Origin: Candidatus Pelagibacter sp. RS40
Lineage (GTDB): Bacteria > Pseudomonadota > Alphaproteobacteria > Pelagibacterales > Pelagibacteraceae
Direction: 5' to 3'
Assembly: GCF_002101295.1 (NCBI RefSeq)
Contig: NZ_CP020778.1
Location: forward strand, 310,001 to 374,000
Length of the DNA: 64,000 bases
Position numbers and translations under genes: made by a program. A model generated the notes under the pieces. That model was not told the DNA's origin, searched no databases, and saw only the letters and a program-made list of their open reading frames with translations. How positions within the stretch are numbered: position 1 is the stretch's first letter; the number at the start of each line of letters is the position of its first letter. Shown here in pieces: positions 49,900 to 60,496 of the stretch.

Positions 49900-52800
49900 A
49901 AAAATTTTAGTTATAGGAGCTGGTCCAATTATAATAGGTCAAGCCTGCGAATTTGATTACTCAGGTACACAAGCATGTAAAGCTCTCAAAGATGAAGGTT
50001 TTAAAGTAGTTTTAATAAATTCAAATCCAGCCACAATAATGACTGATCCAGAAGTGGCTGACAAAACTTATATTGAGCCAATTTCTATAGAAATACTAGA
50101 AGAAGTTATTAAGAAAGAAAAGCCCCAAGCAATATTGCCAACCATGGGTGGTCAGACTGCCCTTAACCTTGCGATTAAAGCAGAAAAGAGTGGTCTATTA
50201 AAAAAATATAAAATTGAACTTATAGGTGCAAACTCAATGGCAATTGAAAATGCAGAGGATAGAAAGAAGTTCAGAAAGAATATGTCTGACATAGGTATCG
50301 ATTTACCTAAATCCGAAGTTTTAAATAATTTTGGTAATGCAAAAAAGTGTTTATCTAAAATCGGTCTCCCTGCAATAATAAGACCATCATTCACACTAGG
50401 AGGTTTAGGTGGGGGTATAGCAAGAACTAAAAAAGATTTTTTCAAAATTGTAAAAGAAGGAATGCACGAATCTCCACAGAACCAAGTTCTAGTTGAGGAG
50501 TGTTTAGATGGTTGGAAAGAATTTGAGATGGAGGTCGTAAGAGACAAAAATGATAACTGCATAATCATTTGCTCTATTGAAAATGTTGATCCAATGGGAA
50601 TTCATACAGGTGACTCTGTTACAATCGCACCAGCATTGACACTTACTGATAAAGAATATCAAGTAATGAGAAATGCTTCTATAGCATGTTTGAGAAAAAT
50701 TGGTGTTGAAACCGGTGGATCGAACGTTCAGTTTGCGATCAATCCTAAAGATGGAAGAATGGTTATCATTGAAATGAATCCAAGAGTCTCAAGGTCATCT
50801 GCTCTTGCCTCAAAAGCAACTGGGTTCCCGATTGCAAAAGTAGCTGCAAAATTGGCTGTTGGATATACGTTAGATGAACTTCAAAATGAGATAACAAAAG
50901 TAACACCAGCTTCTTTTGAGCCAACAATTGATTATGTGGTGACAAAAATACCAAGATTTACATTTGAAAAATTTGCAGACACTAAAGCACTATTAGGCAC
51001 CTCAATGAGATCGGTGGGTGAAGCAATGGCGATTGGAAGAAATTTTAAAGAGTCCTTTCAAAAAGCATTGGTTTCTCTTGAAACGGGCTTATCTGGTCTA
51101 GATGATATATTTGGGTATTCAAAGAGTGAGATTTTAAAACAATTAAAAATTAATATTCCAAACAAATTACTTTTAATAGCAGACGCATTTAGAAAGAAAA
51201 TATCTTTAGATAAAATTTACAGACTATCAAAGGTTGATCCTTGGTTCCTAAATCAAATTAAAGAAATTATAGATGAAGAAAATAATATAATAAAAAAGGG
51301 TATTCCAAAATCTTACCATGAGTTTAATAGAATAAAATCAATTGGTTTTTCTGACAAAAAATTATCAAACCTTACAAAAATAAAAGAAAATATAATCAGA
51401 TCTAAAAGAACAGCTTTAAAAGTATTTCCAGTTTATAAAAAAGTAGATACTTGCGCAGCTGAATTTAAATCTTTTACACCATATATGTATTCTACATATC
51501 AAAGGAATTTTTCAATTAAAACAGAATGTGAATCTGATCCATCGAGTAAAAAGAAAATTATAATTTTAGGTGGTGGTCCTAATAGAATAGGACAAGGAAT
51601 TGAATTTGACTATTGCTGCTGTCAGGCAAGTTTTTCTCTTAAAGAAGCAGGATTTGAAACAATAATGGTAAATTGTAATCCAGAGACAGTATCTACAGAT
51701 TATGATACTAGTGATAGATTATATTTTGAACCATTAGTTGAGGAGTATGTACAAAATATAATTTTAAAAGAGAAATCAAATGGTTCTTTGCTGGGAGTAA
51801 TTGCTCAATTTGGTGGACAAACCCCAATAAAACTTGCTAAATTTTTGCACGATAACAAATTACCTATTTTAGGAACACAATATTCCTCGATTGATCTTGC
51901 AGAAGATAGAGACAGATTTAGAGATTTGCTAATAAGACTTAAACTAAAACAAGCAGAAAGTGGAATTGCATACAACTTTAATCAAGCAATTAAATTGTCA
52001 GAAAAAATTGGGCTGCCAGTAGTGGTAAGACCTTCCTATGTGTTGGGAGGTAGAGCTATGGAAATTATTCATGATAAGAGCCAATTAACAAAGTTTATAA
52101 ATGATGCATTTAAAGCTTCAGAGCAAAATCCAATATTAATTGATAAATTTATCAATAATGCGATGGAAGTTGATGTGGATGCAATTTCAGACGGCAAAGA
52201 TGTTTATGTGGCTGGTATTATGCAACATATTGAGGAAGCAGGTATACATTCGGGGGACTCTGCGTGTTGTCTACCGCCTGTTTCAATTAAAGAAAATATT
52301 TTAAAAGAAATAAAAATTCAAACTAGAAAGCTAGCATTGGCCTTGAAAGTGAAGGGTTTATTAAATATTCAATTCGCAATCAAAAAGGATGAGATTTTTG
52401 TAATTGAGGTAAATCCTAGAGCCAGCAGAACGGTACCGTTTGTATCTAAAGCAAACAGAATTCCTTTAGCAAAAATTGCTTCAAGAGTTATGGCTGGAGA
52501 GAAACTTTCTAAGTATAAATTAAAATATAAAACAAATAAAAGATTTGCAGTTAAAGAAGCGGTTTTTCCATTCAATAAATTTCCTGATAGTGATCTTTTA
52601 CTTGGACCTGAAATGAAATCGACTGGTGAAGTAATGGGGTTTGATGATGATTTTGGTATTGCAATTGCAAAAAGTCAAATTGCTGCATCTAACTCTTTGC
52701 CAATCAAAGGTTTGGCTTTTTTATCAGTAAAAGATTCGCACAAACAGGAAGTGGTTGGTTTAGCTCAAAGATTAACAAAACTTGGATTTACGCTTTCTGC

Positions 52801-53107
52801 AACAAAAGGAACTGCAAAAGTTCTGGAGCAAAATGGAATGAAGTGTAAAAAAATAAACAAAGTTAGCAGTGGCAAACCTCATATTGTTGACATTTTAAAT
52901 TCAAATAAAATATCGTTAGTCATTAATACCGGTGGTGGAAATAGTGAACATAGAATTAGTGATGCAAGAGCATTAAGAAGAGGGACTTTGGCAAACAAAA
53001 TTCCTTACTGTACTAATATGTCAACAGCATATGCTTTTATTGAGGCGATTAGGTCACTTAAAACAAAGAAATTAACTGTTAAATCTCTCCAAGATGCCAA
53101 AAAATAA
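49877..53107 (+). CDS. carB: Carbamoyl-phosphate synthase large subunit
   Basis: It makes carbamoyl phosphate from bicarbonate, ammonia and two ATP. The 1076 residues show two homologous ATP-grasp halves: first with [20 protein letters not shown] and [12 protein letters not shown], second with [18 protein letters not shown] and [14 protein letters not shown]-terminal MGS-like allosteric domain follows ([22 protein letters not shown]). The length matches the family. It is translated with carA through a 23-bp overlap. Its last codons overlap the start of a tiny membrane ORF. Confidence 0.97.
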   Translation: MPKRKDIKKILVIGAGPIIIGQACEFDYSGTQACKALKDEGFKVVLINSNPATIMTDPEVADKTYIEPISIEILEEVIKKEKPQAILPTMGGQTALNLAIKAEKSGLLKKYKIELIGANSMAIENAEDRKKFRKNMSDIGIDLPKSEVLNNFGNAKKCLSKIGLPAIIRPSFTLGGLGGGIARTKKDFFKIVKEGMHESPQNQVLVEECLDGWKEFEMEVVRDKNDNCIIICSIENVDPMGIHTGDSVTIAPALTLTDKEYQVMRNASIACLRKIGVETGGSNVQFAINPKDGRMVIIEMNPRVSRSSALASKATGFPIAKVAAKLAVGYTLDELQNEITKVTPASFEPTIDYVVTKIPRFTFEKFADTKALLGTSMRSVGEAMAIGRNFKESFQKALVSLETGLSGLDDIFGYSKSEILKQLKINIPNKLLLIADAFRKKISLDKIYRLSKVDPWFLNQIKEIIDEENNIIKKGIPKSYHEFNRIKSIGFSDKKLSNLTKIKENIIRSKRTALKVFPVYKKVDTCAAEFKSFTPYMYSTYQRNFSIKTECESDPSSKKKIIILGGGPNRIGQGIEFDYCCCQASFSLKEAGFETIMVNCNPETVSTDYDTSDRLYFEPLVEEYVQNIILKEKSNGSLLGVIAQFGGQTPIKLAKFLHDNKLPILGTQYSSIDLAEDRDRFRDLLIRLKLKQAESGIAYNFNQAIKLSEKIGLPVVVRPSYVLGGRAMEIIHDKSQLTKFINDAFKASEQNPILIDKFINNAMEVDVDAISDGKDVYVAGIMQHIEEAGIHSGDSACCLPPVSIKENILKEIKIQTRKLALALKVKGLLNIQFAIKKDEIFVIEVNPRASRTVPFVSKANRIPLAKIASRVMAGEKLSKYKLKYKTNKRFAVKEAVFPFNKFPDSDLLLGPEMKSTGEVMGFDDDFGIAIAKSQIAASNSLPIKGLAFLSVKDSHKQEVVGLAQRLTKLGFTLSATKGTAKVLEQNGMKCKKINKVSSGKPHIVDILNSNKISLVINTGGGNSEHRISDARALRRGTLANKIPYCTNMSTAYAFIEAIRSLKTKKLTVKSLQDAKK

Positions 53108-53225
53108 AAAAAAAAAAATTAAAGATGAACAATTAAGTGTGCCGAAAATGTTTGCAAAAAAATATATATATTATTATTACGCTTTTTTTTGGTTTTTATT
53201 AATAATGGTACTTTTATTAAAGTGA
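53094..53225 (+). CDS. Possible 43-residue membrane peptide overlapping the carB end
   Basis: An ATG inside the last codons of carB opens a 43-codon frame: a lysine-rich N-terminus followed by one hydrophobic segment ([14 protein letters not shown]) and a TGA at 53223-53225. The overlap with carB is consistent with coupled translation. A run of 13 A (53106-53118) lies within it and could cause slippage. No family is recognised; it could be chance in AT-rich DNA, but the coupled second frame makes it worth keeping. Confidence 0.35.
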   Translation: MPKNKKKKIKDEQLSVPKMFAKKYIYYYYAFFWFLLIMVLLLK

Positions 53226-53326
53226 ACAAAAGAATAATTTTTTTTGGAGCAATTATATTACTGATAGAGCTATCAGGTCATGGTATTTTTGCTTCGTTAT
53301 ATAGATTATTGATGTCAGCAAACTAA
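53222..53326 (+). CDS. Possible 34-residue membrane peptide, coupled to the previous one
   Basis: A GTG start overlaps the TGA of the preceding small frame (GTGA at 53222-53225). The peptide is a single hydrophobic stretch (IIFFGAIILLIEL) with a short tail, ending in TAA at 53324-53326. Its end overlaps the convergent oxygenase gene stop by 4 bp. No family is recognised. Confidence 0.3.
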   Translation: MNKRIIFFGAIILLIELSGHGIFASLYRLLMSAN

Positions 53327-53985
53327 AAGACTTTCCAATCTGTCTTGAAACTTACATAATTAACTTGTAAACACCTTCTCTCTTTTACTATCTCTTTCTT
53401 TTCCATTCCATGCCAAGTATTTGGTCCACTTGAAAAAAAATATCCATAATTATCTTTGTATGGAAGTGTTTTTATTTTGTTTAATTTTTCATCATAAAAA
53501 TCTGTGCCCAAATCTTCGCTTTCATTAAATTTGTTCACAAATAATAAACATGACATTTGTTTCTCTTTAATATCGCAATGAGGCTTTAGCCAAAAACCTT
53601 TTCTATCACAAATCACTTCTACTCTAACGTAAGAATTAGATAAATCTTTGTTTATCAAATCTGAAATCATTTTATGTGTATCTTTTGATCTAAGCTCTTC
53701 TATCAACTTTGTTAAAAATGGAAATTGTTGTGAATTTTCTTTAGTTACAAAACATCTGAATTTGAGTGCCTTGCCCCCATTTGAAATTCCCTCTCTAAAT
53801 ATTCCTTCTCCACCATCGATGGCTCTTGTACCATCATAATTTAAACTGTGTTTTGTGGGGTCGTCTATATCAGCTGTAATTATCTCTTTAATTTGTTCCT
53901 CTGTTAAAGGTTTATCTAATTCCCAATGTTGAAAAGGATCATCAAATTTTTTTGAATTATTTATTACAGAATTTAAAAATGACAT
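53323..53985 (-). CDS. 2-oxoglutarate/Fe(II)-dependent oxygenase-like protein
   Basis: The 220 residues contain the double-stranded beta-helix iron-binding triad: HxD in LKPHCDIKEKQ near residue 128, and the distal His in SSGPNTWHGM near residue 192. A basic residue that could hold 2-oxoglutarate follows (ERRCLQVNYV). Related proteins hydroxylate small molecules or protein side chains; the substrate is unknown. It shares one base with the upstream ELM1-like gene, so the two are co-translated. Confidence 0.75.
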   Translation of the reverse strand: MSFLNSVINNSKKFDDPFQHWELDKPLTEEQIKEIITADIDDPTKHSLNYDGTRAIDGGEGIFREGISNGGKALKFRCFVTKENSQQFPFLTKLIEELRSKDTHKMISDLINKDLSNSYVRVEVICDRKGFWLKPHCDIKEKQMSCLLFVNKFNESEDLGTDFYDEKLNKIKTLPYKDNYGYFFSSGPNTWHGMEKKEIVKERRCLQVNYVSFKTDWKVF

Positions 53986-54929
53986 TAAATATTTAATCTT
54001 TCTTTTATTATTTTAGCAACTCTGTTTGTTTCATCTAATGTTTCATAACTCCAATTTTCATGATTATCATCTAAATTTTTAATAATGTTTAAATCTTTAA
54101 ATAATTTTCTGAATTTTTGAAATCTTTTATCTTTTCTTTTTGGTAAAATATTGGCCACATATATTGGTTTACCAGTAAGAGCTGCCTCGGAAATCATTGA
54201 GCTAGAATCGCATGTAACAACAATAAATTCAGATAATGCTAAGGCTGACAAATATGCTTTTTTATCTACTTGCTCTATTACAGTATGATTTTCACCAAAA
54301 AATTCTTTAGCAGACTGTATTGTGTTTTTTGGTGTTCTCATAGAGGGTATCACCACTAATTGGAAGTCCTCTTTTTGAATCAAATTACTCAACTTATTAA
54401 ATATTTTTTCAATATTTTCTTTTGAATATTCATAATATTTTGTAGGACCACCTAAAATTAATGAAAAGATTTTTCTTTTGTCTGTTTTGATTAATGATTT
54501 AAGATATTCAGAATTAGATACAATTTCGGATTTATTTAAATAGTGTATTGCTCCTTTTGTAGAGATGACGTTTGAACCACTAATTTCATCATGCTCAGGT
54601 GCAATAATAAAATCAAATAATTTAAAGTTTATTTTAGGGTCCTGGATGTGAATGTTATAAATTTGTTTTCTTGATTTTTGCTTCAAATAAATTGACGGAA
54701 TTACACTTTTTCTTCCACAGGAAATAATTAAATCAAAGTCAGGTATTTCAAATTCTCTAAAAGAAATATTTGACTTTGGAGTAAGACTTGGTGGAATAAA
54801 TTTCCAAAAACTTTTAAGTTCAACTTTTCGGTGAGTAAAATTAATATTTAGGGCTTTGGCCAAACCTTCAACCTGGCTTATCATTCCATGCATACCTTCT
54901 GTCAACAATAAACCTTTTAATTTCGACAT
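53985..54929 (-). CDS. ELM1-like (mitochondrial fission ELM1 family) protein
   Basis: The 314 residues fit the bacterial ELM1 family, predicted GT-B-like proteins. Visible features are the N-terminal LLLTEGMHGMISQVEGLAKAL, LIISCGRKSVIPSIYLK near residue 69, FDFIIAPEHDEI near residue 105, LILGGPTKYYEYS near residue 156, and ALSEFIVVTCDSSSMISEAALTGKPIYV near residue 230. The bacterial function is not settled; a role in the cell surface has been proposed. It is divergent from trxB with 21 bp between starts. Confidence 0.8.
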   Translation of the reverse strand: MSKLKGLLLTEGMHGMISQVEGLAKALNINFTHRKVELKSFWKFIPPSLTPKSNISFREFEIPDFDLIISCGRKSVIPSIYLKQKSRKQIYNIHIQDPKINFKLFDFIIAPEHDEISGSNVISTKGAIHYLNKSEIVSNSEYLKSLIKTDKRKIFSLILGGPTKYYEYSKENIEKIFNKLSNLIQKEDFQLVVIPSMRTPKNTIQSAKEFFGENHTVIEQVDKKAYLSALALSEFIVVTCDSSSMISEAALTGKPIYVANILPKRKDKRFQKFRKLFKDLNIIKNLDDNHENWSYETLDETNRVAKIIKERLNI

Positions 54930-54950
54930 TTATTATTATATAGCTTCCAT

Positions 54951-55898
54951 ATGAGTGAAAATCCAACTAAACACACAAAAGTGTTAATAATTGGATCTGG
55001 CCCTGCCGGATATACTGCAGCAGTTTATGCTGCAAGAGCAATGCTTAACCCAATATTAGTTCATGGAATTCAGCCAGGTGGACAATTAACAACTACAACT
55101 GATGTTGAAAATTATCCAGGTTTTAAAGATGTAATTCAAGGCCCTTGGTTGATGGACCAAATGCGTGGACAAGCTGAAGCTGTTGGGACAGAGATGATTC
55201 AAGATCATATAAAATCTGTTGATCTCAAAAAAACACCATTTGTAGCAATTGGAGATAGTGGACAAACTTATACTGCTGACTCTATAATTATATCAACAGG
55301 CGCTCAAGCAAGATGGTTACAATTAGACTCCGAGCAAAATTTCAGAGGTTTTGGTGTTTCAGCTTGTGCGACATGTGATGGATTTTTTTTCAAAGATAAA
55401 ACAGTGGCAGTTGTTGGTGGGGGCAATGCAGCAGTAGAAGAGGCAATGTTTTTAACGAAATTTGCATCTAAGGTTAAATTAATTCATAGACGAGACTCTT
55501 TAAGAGCAGAAAAAATGCTTCAGAAAAAATTAATGGAAAACAAAAAAATTGAAATTATTTGGGATTCTGTTGTAGAGGAAGTGTTAGGTGATAAAGAGCC
55601 AAAAAATGTAACCGGTCTTAAAATAAAAAATGTAAAATCGAATGATATTAAAGAATTAAAGATTGATGGTCTATTTATTGCTATCGGTCATGATCCTGCT
55701 ACAGAATTATTCAAAGATCAACTAGAAATGGATAAAGAGGGTTATTTGATAACAAAAGCCGACTCAACTTCAACAAATATTCCTGGAGTTTATGCGGCTG
55801 GAGATGTTAAAGATAAAACATTTAGACAAGCGGTAACAGCGGCTGGAATGGGATGTATGGCTGCTTTAGAGGCTGAAAAACATTTATCTCATAGTTAA
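54951..55898 (+). CDS. trxB: Thioredoxin reductase
   Basis: A flavoenzyme that reduces thioredoxin with NADPH. The 315 residues show FAD-binding IIGSGPAGYTAAVYAARA at the N-terminus, the redox-active CATCDG near residue 140, NADPH-binding VGGGNAAVEEA near residue 157, and the C-terminal FAD motif GVYAAGDV near residue 281. It is complete and of standard length. Confidence 0.96.
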   Translation: MSENPTKHTKVLIIGSGPAGYTAAVYAARAMLNPILVHGIQPGGQLTTTTDVENYPGFKDVIQGPWLMDQMRGQAEAVGTEMIQDHIKSVDLKKTPFVAIGDSGQTYTADSIIISTGAQARWLQLDSEQNFRGFGVSACATCDGFFFKDKTVAVVGGGNAAVEEAMFLTKFASKVKLIHRRDSLRAEKMLQKKLMENKKIEIIWDSVVEEVLGDKEPKNVTGLKIKNVKSNDIKELKIDGLFIAIGHDPATELFKDQLEMDKEGYLITKADSTSTNIPGVYAAGDVKDKTFRQAVTAAGMGCMAALEAEKHLSHS

Positions 55899-55909
55899 TT
55901 AGAAAAAAT

Positions 55910-57109
55910 TTAACTTAAACTCTCACAAAATTCTTTAAGTCTTTTCATTGCAGTTTCTAAATTCTTCATTGATGTAGCATAAGAAATTCTAAAAAAACCA
56001 TCTAGACCAAATGCCGATCCTTGAACAACAGCTACATTATTATTTTCCAACAAAGACTGAACAAAATCAGTATCATTTTCTAATTTTTTCCCTAATTTAT
56101 CCTTTTTTCCTAAAAGTGCCTTGCAATTTGGGAAAACATAAAATGCTCCATCAGGTTTAATGCAGCTAATTCCATTAATTTCGTTTAATGAATTCACTAC
56201 AAAATCTCTTCTTTCTTGAAAAGCCTTAGATCTAATTGATATAAAATCTTGATTACCATTCAAAGCTTCTACTGCCGCCGCTTGACTTATAGAAGATGGA
56301 TTTGTTGTAGATTGAGATTGAATTTTTGCAATAGCTTTTATCAATTCTTTTGAACCTCCAGCATATCCAATTCTCCACCCTGTCATCGCATAAGATTTAC
56401 TAACGCCATTCATTGTAACAACTTTATTTTTTAATTCGGGTATCTGTGCCATTGTAAAAAATTTGAAATCTTCATAGACTACATGTTCATAGATATCATC
56501 ACTTAAAATATTTACGTGAGGATTTCTTTTTAAAACCATTGCTAAATTTTTTATCTCTTGTTCTGAATAGCAAGCGCCTGTTGGATTTGAAGGTGAATTT
56601 AAAATTAACCACTTAGTGTTATTGGTTATTGCGCTTTCTAAATCTTTAGCTGTAAGTTTAAATCCTTGATCCTCTGAGCATTCAATTACAACAGGATTTG
56701 CTCCAGCCAATAATACTATATCAGGATAGGACACCCAATAGGGCGCTGGAATTATAACCTCATCATCCTTATTTAATGTTGCCATCATTAAATTATAAAT
56801 TACATGCTTGCCACCAGCACCTACTGTAATTTCATCAGTATTATAGTTTATATTATTTTCTCTCTTAAACTTTTCTGAAATAGCTTTTTTTAATGCTGGT
56901 GTTCCATCAACAGCAGTATATTTTGTGTCACCATCTTTTATTGCTTTAATAGCAGCATCCTTTACGTTATCTGGAGTATCAAAATCGGGTTCTCCCGCTC
57001 CAAGAGCAATTACATCTTTGCCAGCTGCTTTCAATTCTCTAGCTTTTTGAGTTACTGCAAGCGTGGGTGATGGTTTAATTCTTTTAAGACTGTCTGATAT
57101 AATGCTCAT
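55910..57109 (-). CDS. aspC: PLP-dependent aminotransferase, aspartate aminotransferase type
   Basis: A class I aminotransferase of subgroup I-beta, probably acting on aspartate or a related amino acid. The 399 residues have LGAGEPDFDTP near residue 37, the cofactor region VGAGGKHVIYN, SPSNPTGACYS with the PLP-ring residues near residue 170, and the PLP-lysine motif GVSKSYAMTGWRIGY near residue 234. It also ends with a typical FRISYATS. Neighbours give no further hint. Prephenate aminotransferase activity is possible in this subgroup. Confidence 0.9.
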   Translation of the reverse strand: MSIISDSLKRIKPSPTLAVTQKARELKAAGKDVIALGAGEPDFDTPDNVKDAAIKAIKDGDTKYTAVDGTPALKKAISEKFKRENNINYNTDEITVGAGGKHVIYNLMMATLNKDDEVIIPAPYWVSYPDIVLLAGANPVVIECSEDQGFKLTAKDLESAITNNTKWLILNSPSNPTGACYSEQEIKNLAMVLKRNPHVNILSDDIYEHVVYEDFKFFTMAQIPELKNKVVTMNGVSKSYAMTGWRIGYAGGSKELIKAIAKIQSQSTTNPSSISQAAAVEALNGNQDFISIRSKAFQERRDFVVNSLNEINGISCIKPDGAFYVFPNCKALLGKKDKLGKKLENDTDFVQSLLENNNVAVVQGSAFGLDGFFRISYATSMKNLETAMKRLKEFCESLS

Positions 57110-57145
57110 TGAAATATTATATTATTTTAATACGCTGTTTAATAT

Positions 57146-59323
57146 ATGCAAAATACTTATCAAGATTTAATTACAGATATTCAGAGCAAAAATCCTGAAA
57201 TAAGTGGAAAACTTGAAGGTGGAAAAAAATTCAAAATTAAGTCTGAATTTAAACCTGCAGGAGATCAGCCTGAGGCGATTAAAAGATTAGTTAAAGGTGC
57301 AAAAAAAAACGAATTTAACCAAGTATTGCTTGGTGTTACTGGCTCAGGAAAAACTTTTACTATGGCAAAAGTTATCGAAGAAACAAATAGACCTGCATTA
57401 ATCCTCGCACCAAACAAAACATTAGCAGCTCAACTTTATGGAGAGATGAAAACTTTTTTTCCTAACAATGCCGTTGAATATTTTGTTTCATATTATGATT
57501 ACTACACACCAGAAGCTTATGTTCCAAGATCAGACACATACATTGAAAAAGAAGCATCCATCAATGAACAAATAGATAGAATGAGGCACTCTGCAACAAG
57601 ATCGTTGTTAGAAAGAGACGATGTTTTAATTGTTGCAAGTGTGTCATGTATATACGGACTTGGTTCTGTTGAGGCATATAGTAAAATGACTTTAACACTT
57701 CAAAAAAATTATGAATACAATAGAGAGCAAATCATAAAATCTTTAGTTGCTTTACAATATAAAAGAAATGATCAGAATTTTTTTAGAGGAACTTTTAGAG
57801 CTAGAGGTGAGAATTTAGAGATTTTTCCCTCACATTTAGAGGATAGAGCTTGGAGATTAAGTTTATTTGGAGATAAACTAGAGCAAATAGAAGAATTTGA
57901 TCCTTTAACTGGGGATACTGTAAGAGAACTAAATCTAGTAAAAGTTTACGCAAACAGTCATTACATAACTCCAAAACCAACTATAGAACAAGCGGTTATA
58001 AATATCAGGAAAGAATTAGAAATTACTCTAAAAAAACACAAAGCAGAAAATAAATTGCTTGAGGCACAAAGGTTGGAGGAAAGAACAAAATTTGATCTTG
58101 AAATGATTGAGGCTACCGGATCTTGCGCAGGAATTGAAAACTACTCAAGATTTTTATCTGGAAGAAGGCCTGGGGAACCCCCACCAACACTTTTTGAGTA
58201 TTTTCCAGATAACACTTTAGTTTTTGTTGACGAGTCTCATGTTACTGTTCCTCAACTAAATGGGATGTTTAAGGGGGATAGATCAAGGAAAAGCACTTTG
58301 GCTGAATATGGTTTTAGACTTCCATCATGCATGGATAATAGACCACTTAAATTTGAAGAATGGGATTTAATGAGAACCCAAACAGTATTTGTATCTGCAA
58401 CTCCAGGACCATGGGAACTAGAGCAAACTAAAGGTCAATTCATAGATCAAGTGATAAGACCTACGGGATTAATAGATCCTGAAGTAGAAATAAGGCCTGC
58501 TAAAAATCAGGTCGATGACTTAATGCATGAATGCAAAAAGGTTATTGAAAATAATTTTAGAGTTTTGGTCACAACTCTTACAAAAAAAATGGCAGAAGAC
58601 TTAACAGAATATTTACACGAAAATGGAGTAAAAGTAAGATATCTGCATTCCGATATAGACACACTGGAAAGAATAGAAATTATGCGAGATCTTAGAATGG
58701 GTGTATTTGATGTTTTGGTCGGTATAAATTTATTGAGAGAAGGTTTAGATATTCCTGAATGTGCATTAGTAGGTATTTTAGATGCTGACAAGGAAGGTTT
58801 TTTAAGATCAGAGACCTCTCTAATTCAAACTATAGGAAGAGCCGCAAGGAATGTAGAAGGTAAAGTAATTTTATATGCAGATAAGGAGACAAAAAGTATA
58901 AAAAAAGCAATCAAAGAAACAGAAAGAAGAAGGCAAATTCAAATTGATTATAATAAGAAAAATAAAATTGATGCGAAATCAGTTAAAAAAGAAATCAGTG
59001 ATATTTTAGAAAGTGTCTATGAAAAAGATTACGTAAAAATAAGTGAAGGATCAAATATTGGGGGAAATCTTAAAAAACATCTTAAAGCTTTAGATAAAAA
59101 AATGAAGGATGCAGCATCGAATTTAGAATTTGAGGAAGCGGCTAAAATTAGGGATGAAATAAGGAAACTTGAGAGCACTGAACTTGAAATAACTTTAAAT
59201 CCTAAGATTAGACAGTACGATGTTAAAAATAAGCTATATCCAAAAGGTAGATCCACTATGGGAATGCCAGGTACAAAAGTTACTAAAAAAAGAGATAAAA
59301 AATGGAAGCACGTAAGATCATAA
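57146..59323 (+). CDS. uvrB: Excinuclease ABC subunit B
   Basis: UvrB is the damage-verifying helicase-like subunit of nucleotide-excision repair. The 725 residues have Walker [11 protein letters not shown] near residue 63, the beta-hairpin [16 protein letters not shown] near residue 111, DEXX box VDESHVT, and helicase motif [11 protein letters not shown]. The C-terminal UVR domain ([17 protein letters not shown]) binds UvrC. It is slightly long at the N-terminus. The next gene starts 22 bp before its stop, and uvrC is two genes downstream. Confidence 0.96.
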   Translation: MQNTYQDLITDIQSKNPEISGKLEGGKKFKIKSEFKPAGDQPEAIKRLVKGAKKNEFNQVLLGVTGSGKTFTMAKVIEETNRPALILAPNKTLAAQLYGEMKTFFPNNAVEYFVSYYDYYTPEAYVPRSDTYIEKEASINEQIDRMRHSATRSLLERDDVLIVASVSCIYGLGSVEAYSKMTLTLQKNYEYNREQIIKSLVALQYKRNDQNFFRGTFRARGENLEIFPSHLEDRAWRLSLFGDKLEQIEEFDPLTGDTVRELNLVKVYANSHYITPKPTIEQAVINIRKELEITLKKHKAENKLLEAQRLEERTKFDLEMIEATGSCAGIENYSRFLSGRRPGEPPPTLFEYFPDNTLVFVDESHVTVPQLNGMFKGDRSRKSTLAEYGFRLPSCMDNRPLKFEEWDLMRTQTVFVSATPGPWELEQTKGQFIDQVIRPTGLIDPEVEIRPAKNQVDDLMHECKKVIENNFRVLVTTLTKKMAEDLTEYLHENGVKVRYLHSDIDTLERIEIMRDLRMGVFDVLVGINLLREGLDIPECALVGILDADKEGFLRSETSLIQTIGRAARNVEGKVILYADKETKSIKKAIKETERRRQIQIDYNKKNKIDAKSVKKEISDILESVYEKDYVKISEGSNIGGNLKKHLKALDKKMKDAASNLEFEEAAKIRDEIRKLESTELEITLNPKIRQYDVKNKLYPKGRSTMGMPGTKVTKKRDKKWKHVRS

Positions 59324-60057
59324 TCACTGGTGGAGCCACAAGAATTGGGGCAGCCATTGCAAAAAAATTATCTGGTAAAGGAATAGAAATTTTAATTCAT
59401 TACAACAAATCAAAATCAAAGGCGGAAAACCTAAAAAAAGAATTACAAATAAAGGGTTCAAAAGTTTTTTTGGTAAGAGGTGATCTAAGTAAAGAAAATG
59501 ACGTAAATAAAATAATAAAATTTGCTAAATCTAAATTAAAATTCTTTGACTGCCTTATTAACAATGCTTCACTATTCGAAAATGATAAAATTGAAAATTT
59601 TACAACTGATAGTTGGGGAAAACATCTAAGAACTAATTTAAGAACGCCCGCACTTTTATCAAAAGCGTTTGCAAGAAATATAAAAGGTAAAAATAACAAC
59701 ATAATTAACATTATTGATCAAAGAGTTTTTAAGCTAACTCCATTTTTTTTCTCTTATACTATAAGTAAGACAGGACTTTATACCCTTACCAAAACAAGTG
59801 CTATGAGTCTTGCACCAAATATTAGAGTAAATGGTATTGCACCAGGTCCAACTTTAAAAAATAAAAGACAATCTGAAAAACATTTTAAAAAGCAATACAT
59901 GGCGACACCTCTTAAAAGGAAAGTAGATGTTGAGCAAATATGTAGTGCTGTTGACTTTTTTATTAAAAATAGATCTATTACAGGACAAGTAATTTCTATT
60001 GACAGTGGTCAAAGTTTAAACTGGCAGACACCTGACATAATGGGTGGAAAGGAATAA
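59302..60057 (+). CDS. Short-chain dehydrogenase, probably pteridine reductase-like
   Basis: The 251 residues form a classical SDR: cofactor loop [11 protein letters not shown] with an Arg typical of NADPH users, NNAS near residue 89, and the catalytic YTISK near residue 151. [11 protein letters not shown] follows near residue 175. The TRIG motif and the adjoining folB gene favour a pteridine or dihydromonapterin reductase (FolM-like), but this is inference. It overlaps uvrB by 22 bp. Confidence 0.8.
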   Translation: MEARKIIITGGATRIGAAIAKKLSGKGIEILIHYNKSKSKAENLKKELQIKGSKVFLVRGDLSKENDVNKIIKFAKSKLKFFDCLINNASLFENDKIENFTTDSWGKHLRTNLRTPALLSKAFARNIKGKNNNIINIIDQRVFKLTPFFFSYTISKTGLYTLTKTSAMSLAPNIRVNGIAPGPTLKNKRQSEKHFKKQYMATPLKRKVDVEQICSAVDFFIKNRSITGQVISIDSGQSLNWQTPDIMGGKE

Positions 60058-60070
60058 AAAATTTAAATTA

Positions 60071-60496
60071 ATGAAAAAAAATAATCTAAAGGTCATTAAG
60101 ATAAATAAAACTAAAAGCTTATTTAATTACGAAAAAAAAGTTTTAATTAAGGAATTAGTGCTAGGATTAAAACTTGGATATTTTGATTTTGAAAAGGAAA
60201 AACCCCAAAAAGTAAAATTTAATTTAGAGGTAAATTATCAAGATAAACAACCCTCGAACGACAAAGATATTAAATCTATAGTTAATTATGCCAAGATAGT
60301 CAGATTAATAAAAAAATTAGTAAAAAATAAACATTACAATTTTCTTGAAACATTGGCAGAAGATGTTTTTGATGAGCTATTCAAAGATAAGAGAATAGAT
60401 AAAATTGCTCTTCAAATTGAAAAGTTAGAAATAATGAAGGATTGCAGCTCAGTTGGGATCCAAATTTCTAAAAAAAGAAGCCATGATCAGCTCTGA
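60071..60496 (+). CDS. folB: Dihydroneopterin aldolase-like protein
   Basis: FolB converts dihydroneopterin to 6-hydroxymethyl-dihydropterin in folate synthesis. From ATG 60071 it is 141 residues; a GTG at 60044 would overlap the SDR gene. Visible features are [31 protein letters not shown], the family strand region, [13 protein letters not shown], and [12 protein letters not shown] near residue 94 with the conserved Glu. It sits between an SDR and uvrC, as in several alphaproteobacteria. Confidence 0.8.
   Translation: MKKNNLKVIKINKTKSLFNYEKKVLIKELVLGLKLGYFDFEKEKPQKVKFNLEVNYQDKQPSNDKDIKSIVNYAKIVRLIKKLVKNKHYNFLETLAEDVFDELFKDKRIDKIALQIEKLEIMKDCSSVGIQISKKRSHDQL

Noticed and set aside
50152-50568. 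138-codon frame antisense to carB
   Set aside because: Entirely inside a conserved gene on the other strand; serine- and phenylalanine-rich shadow composition.
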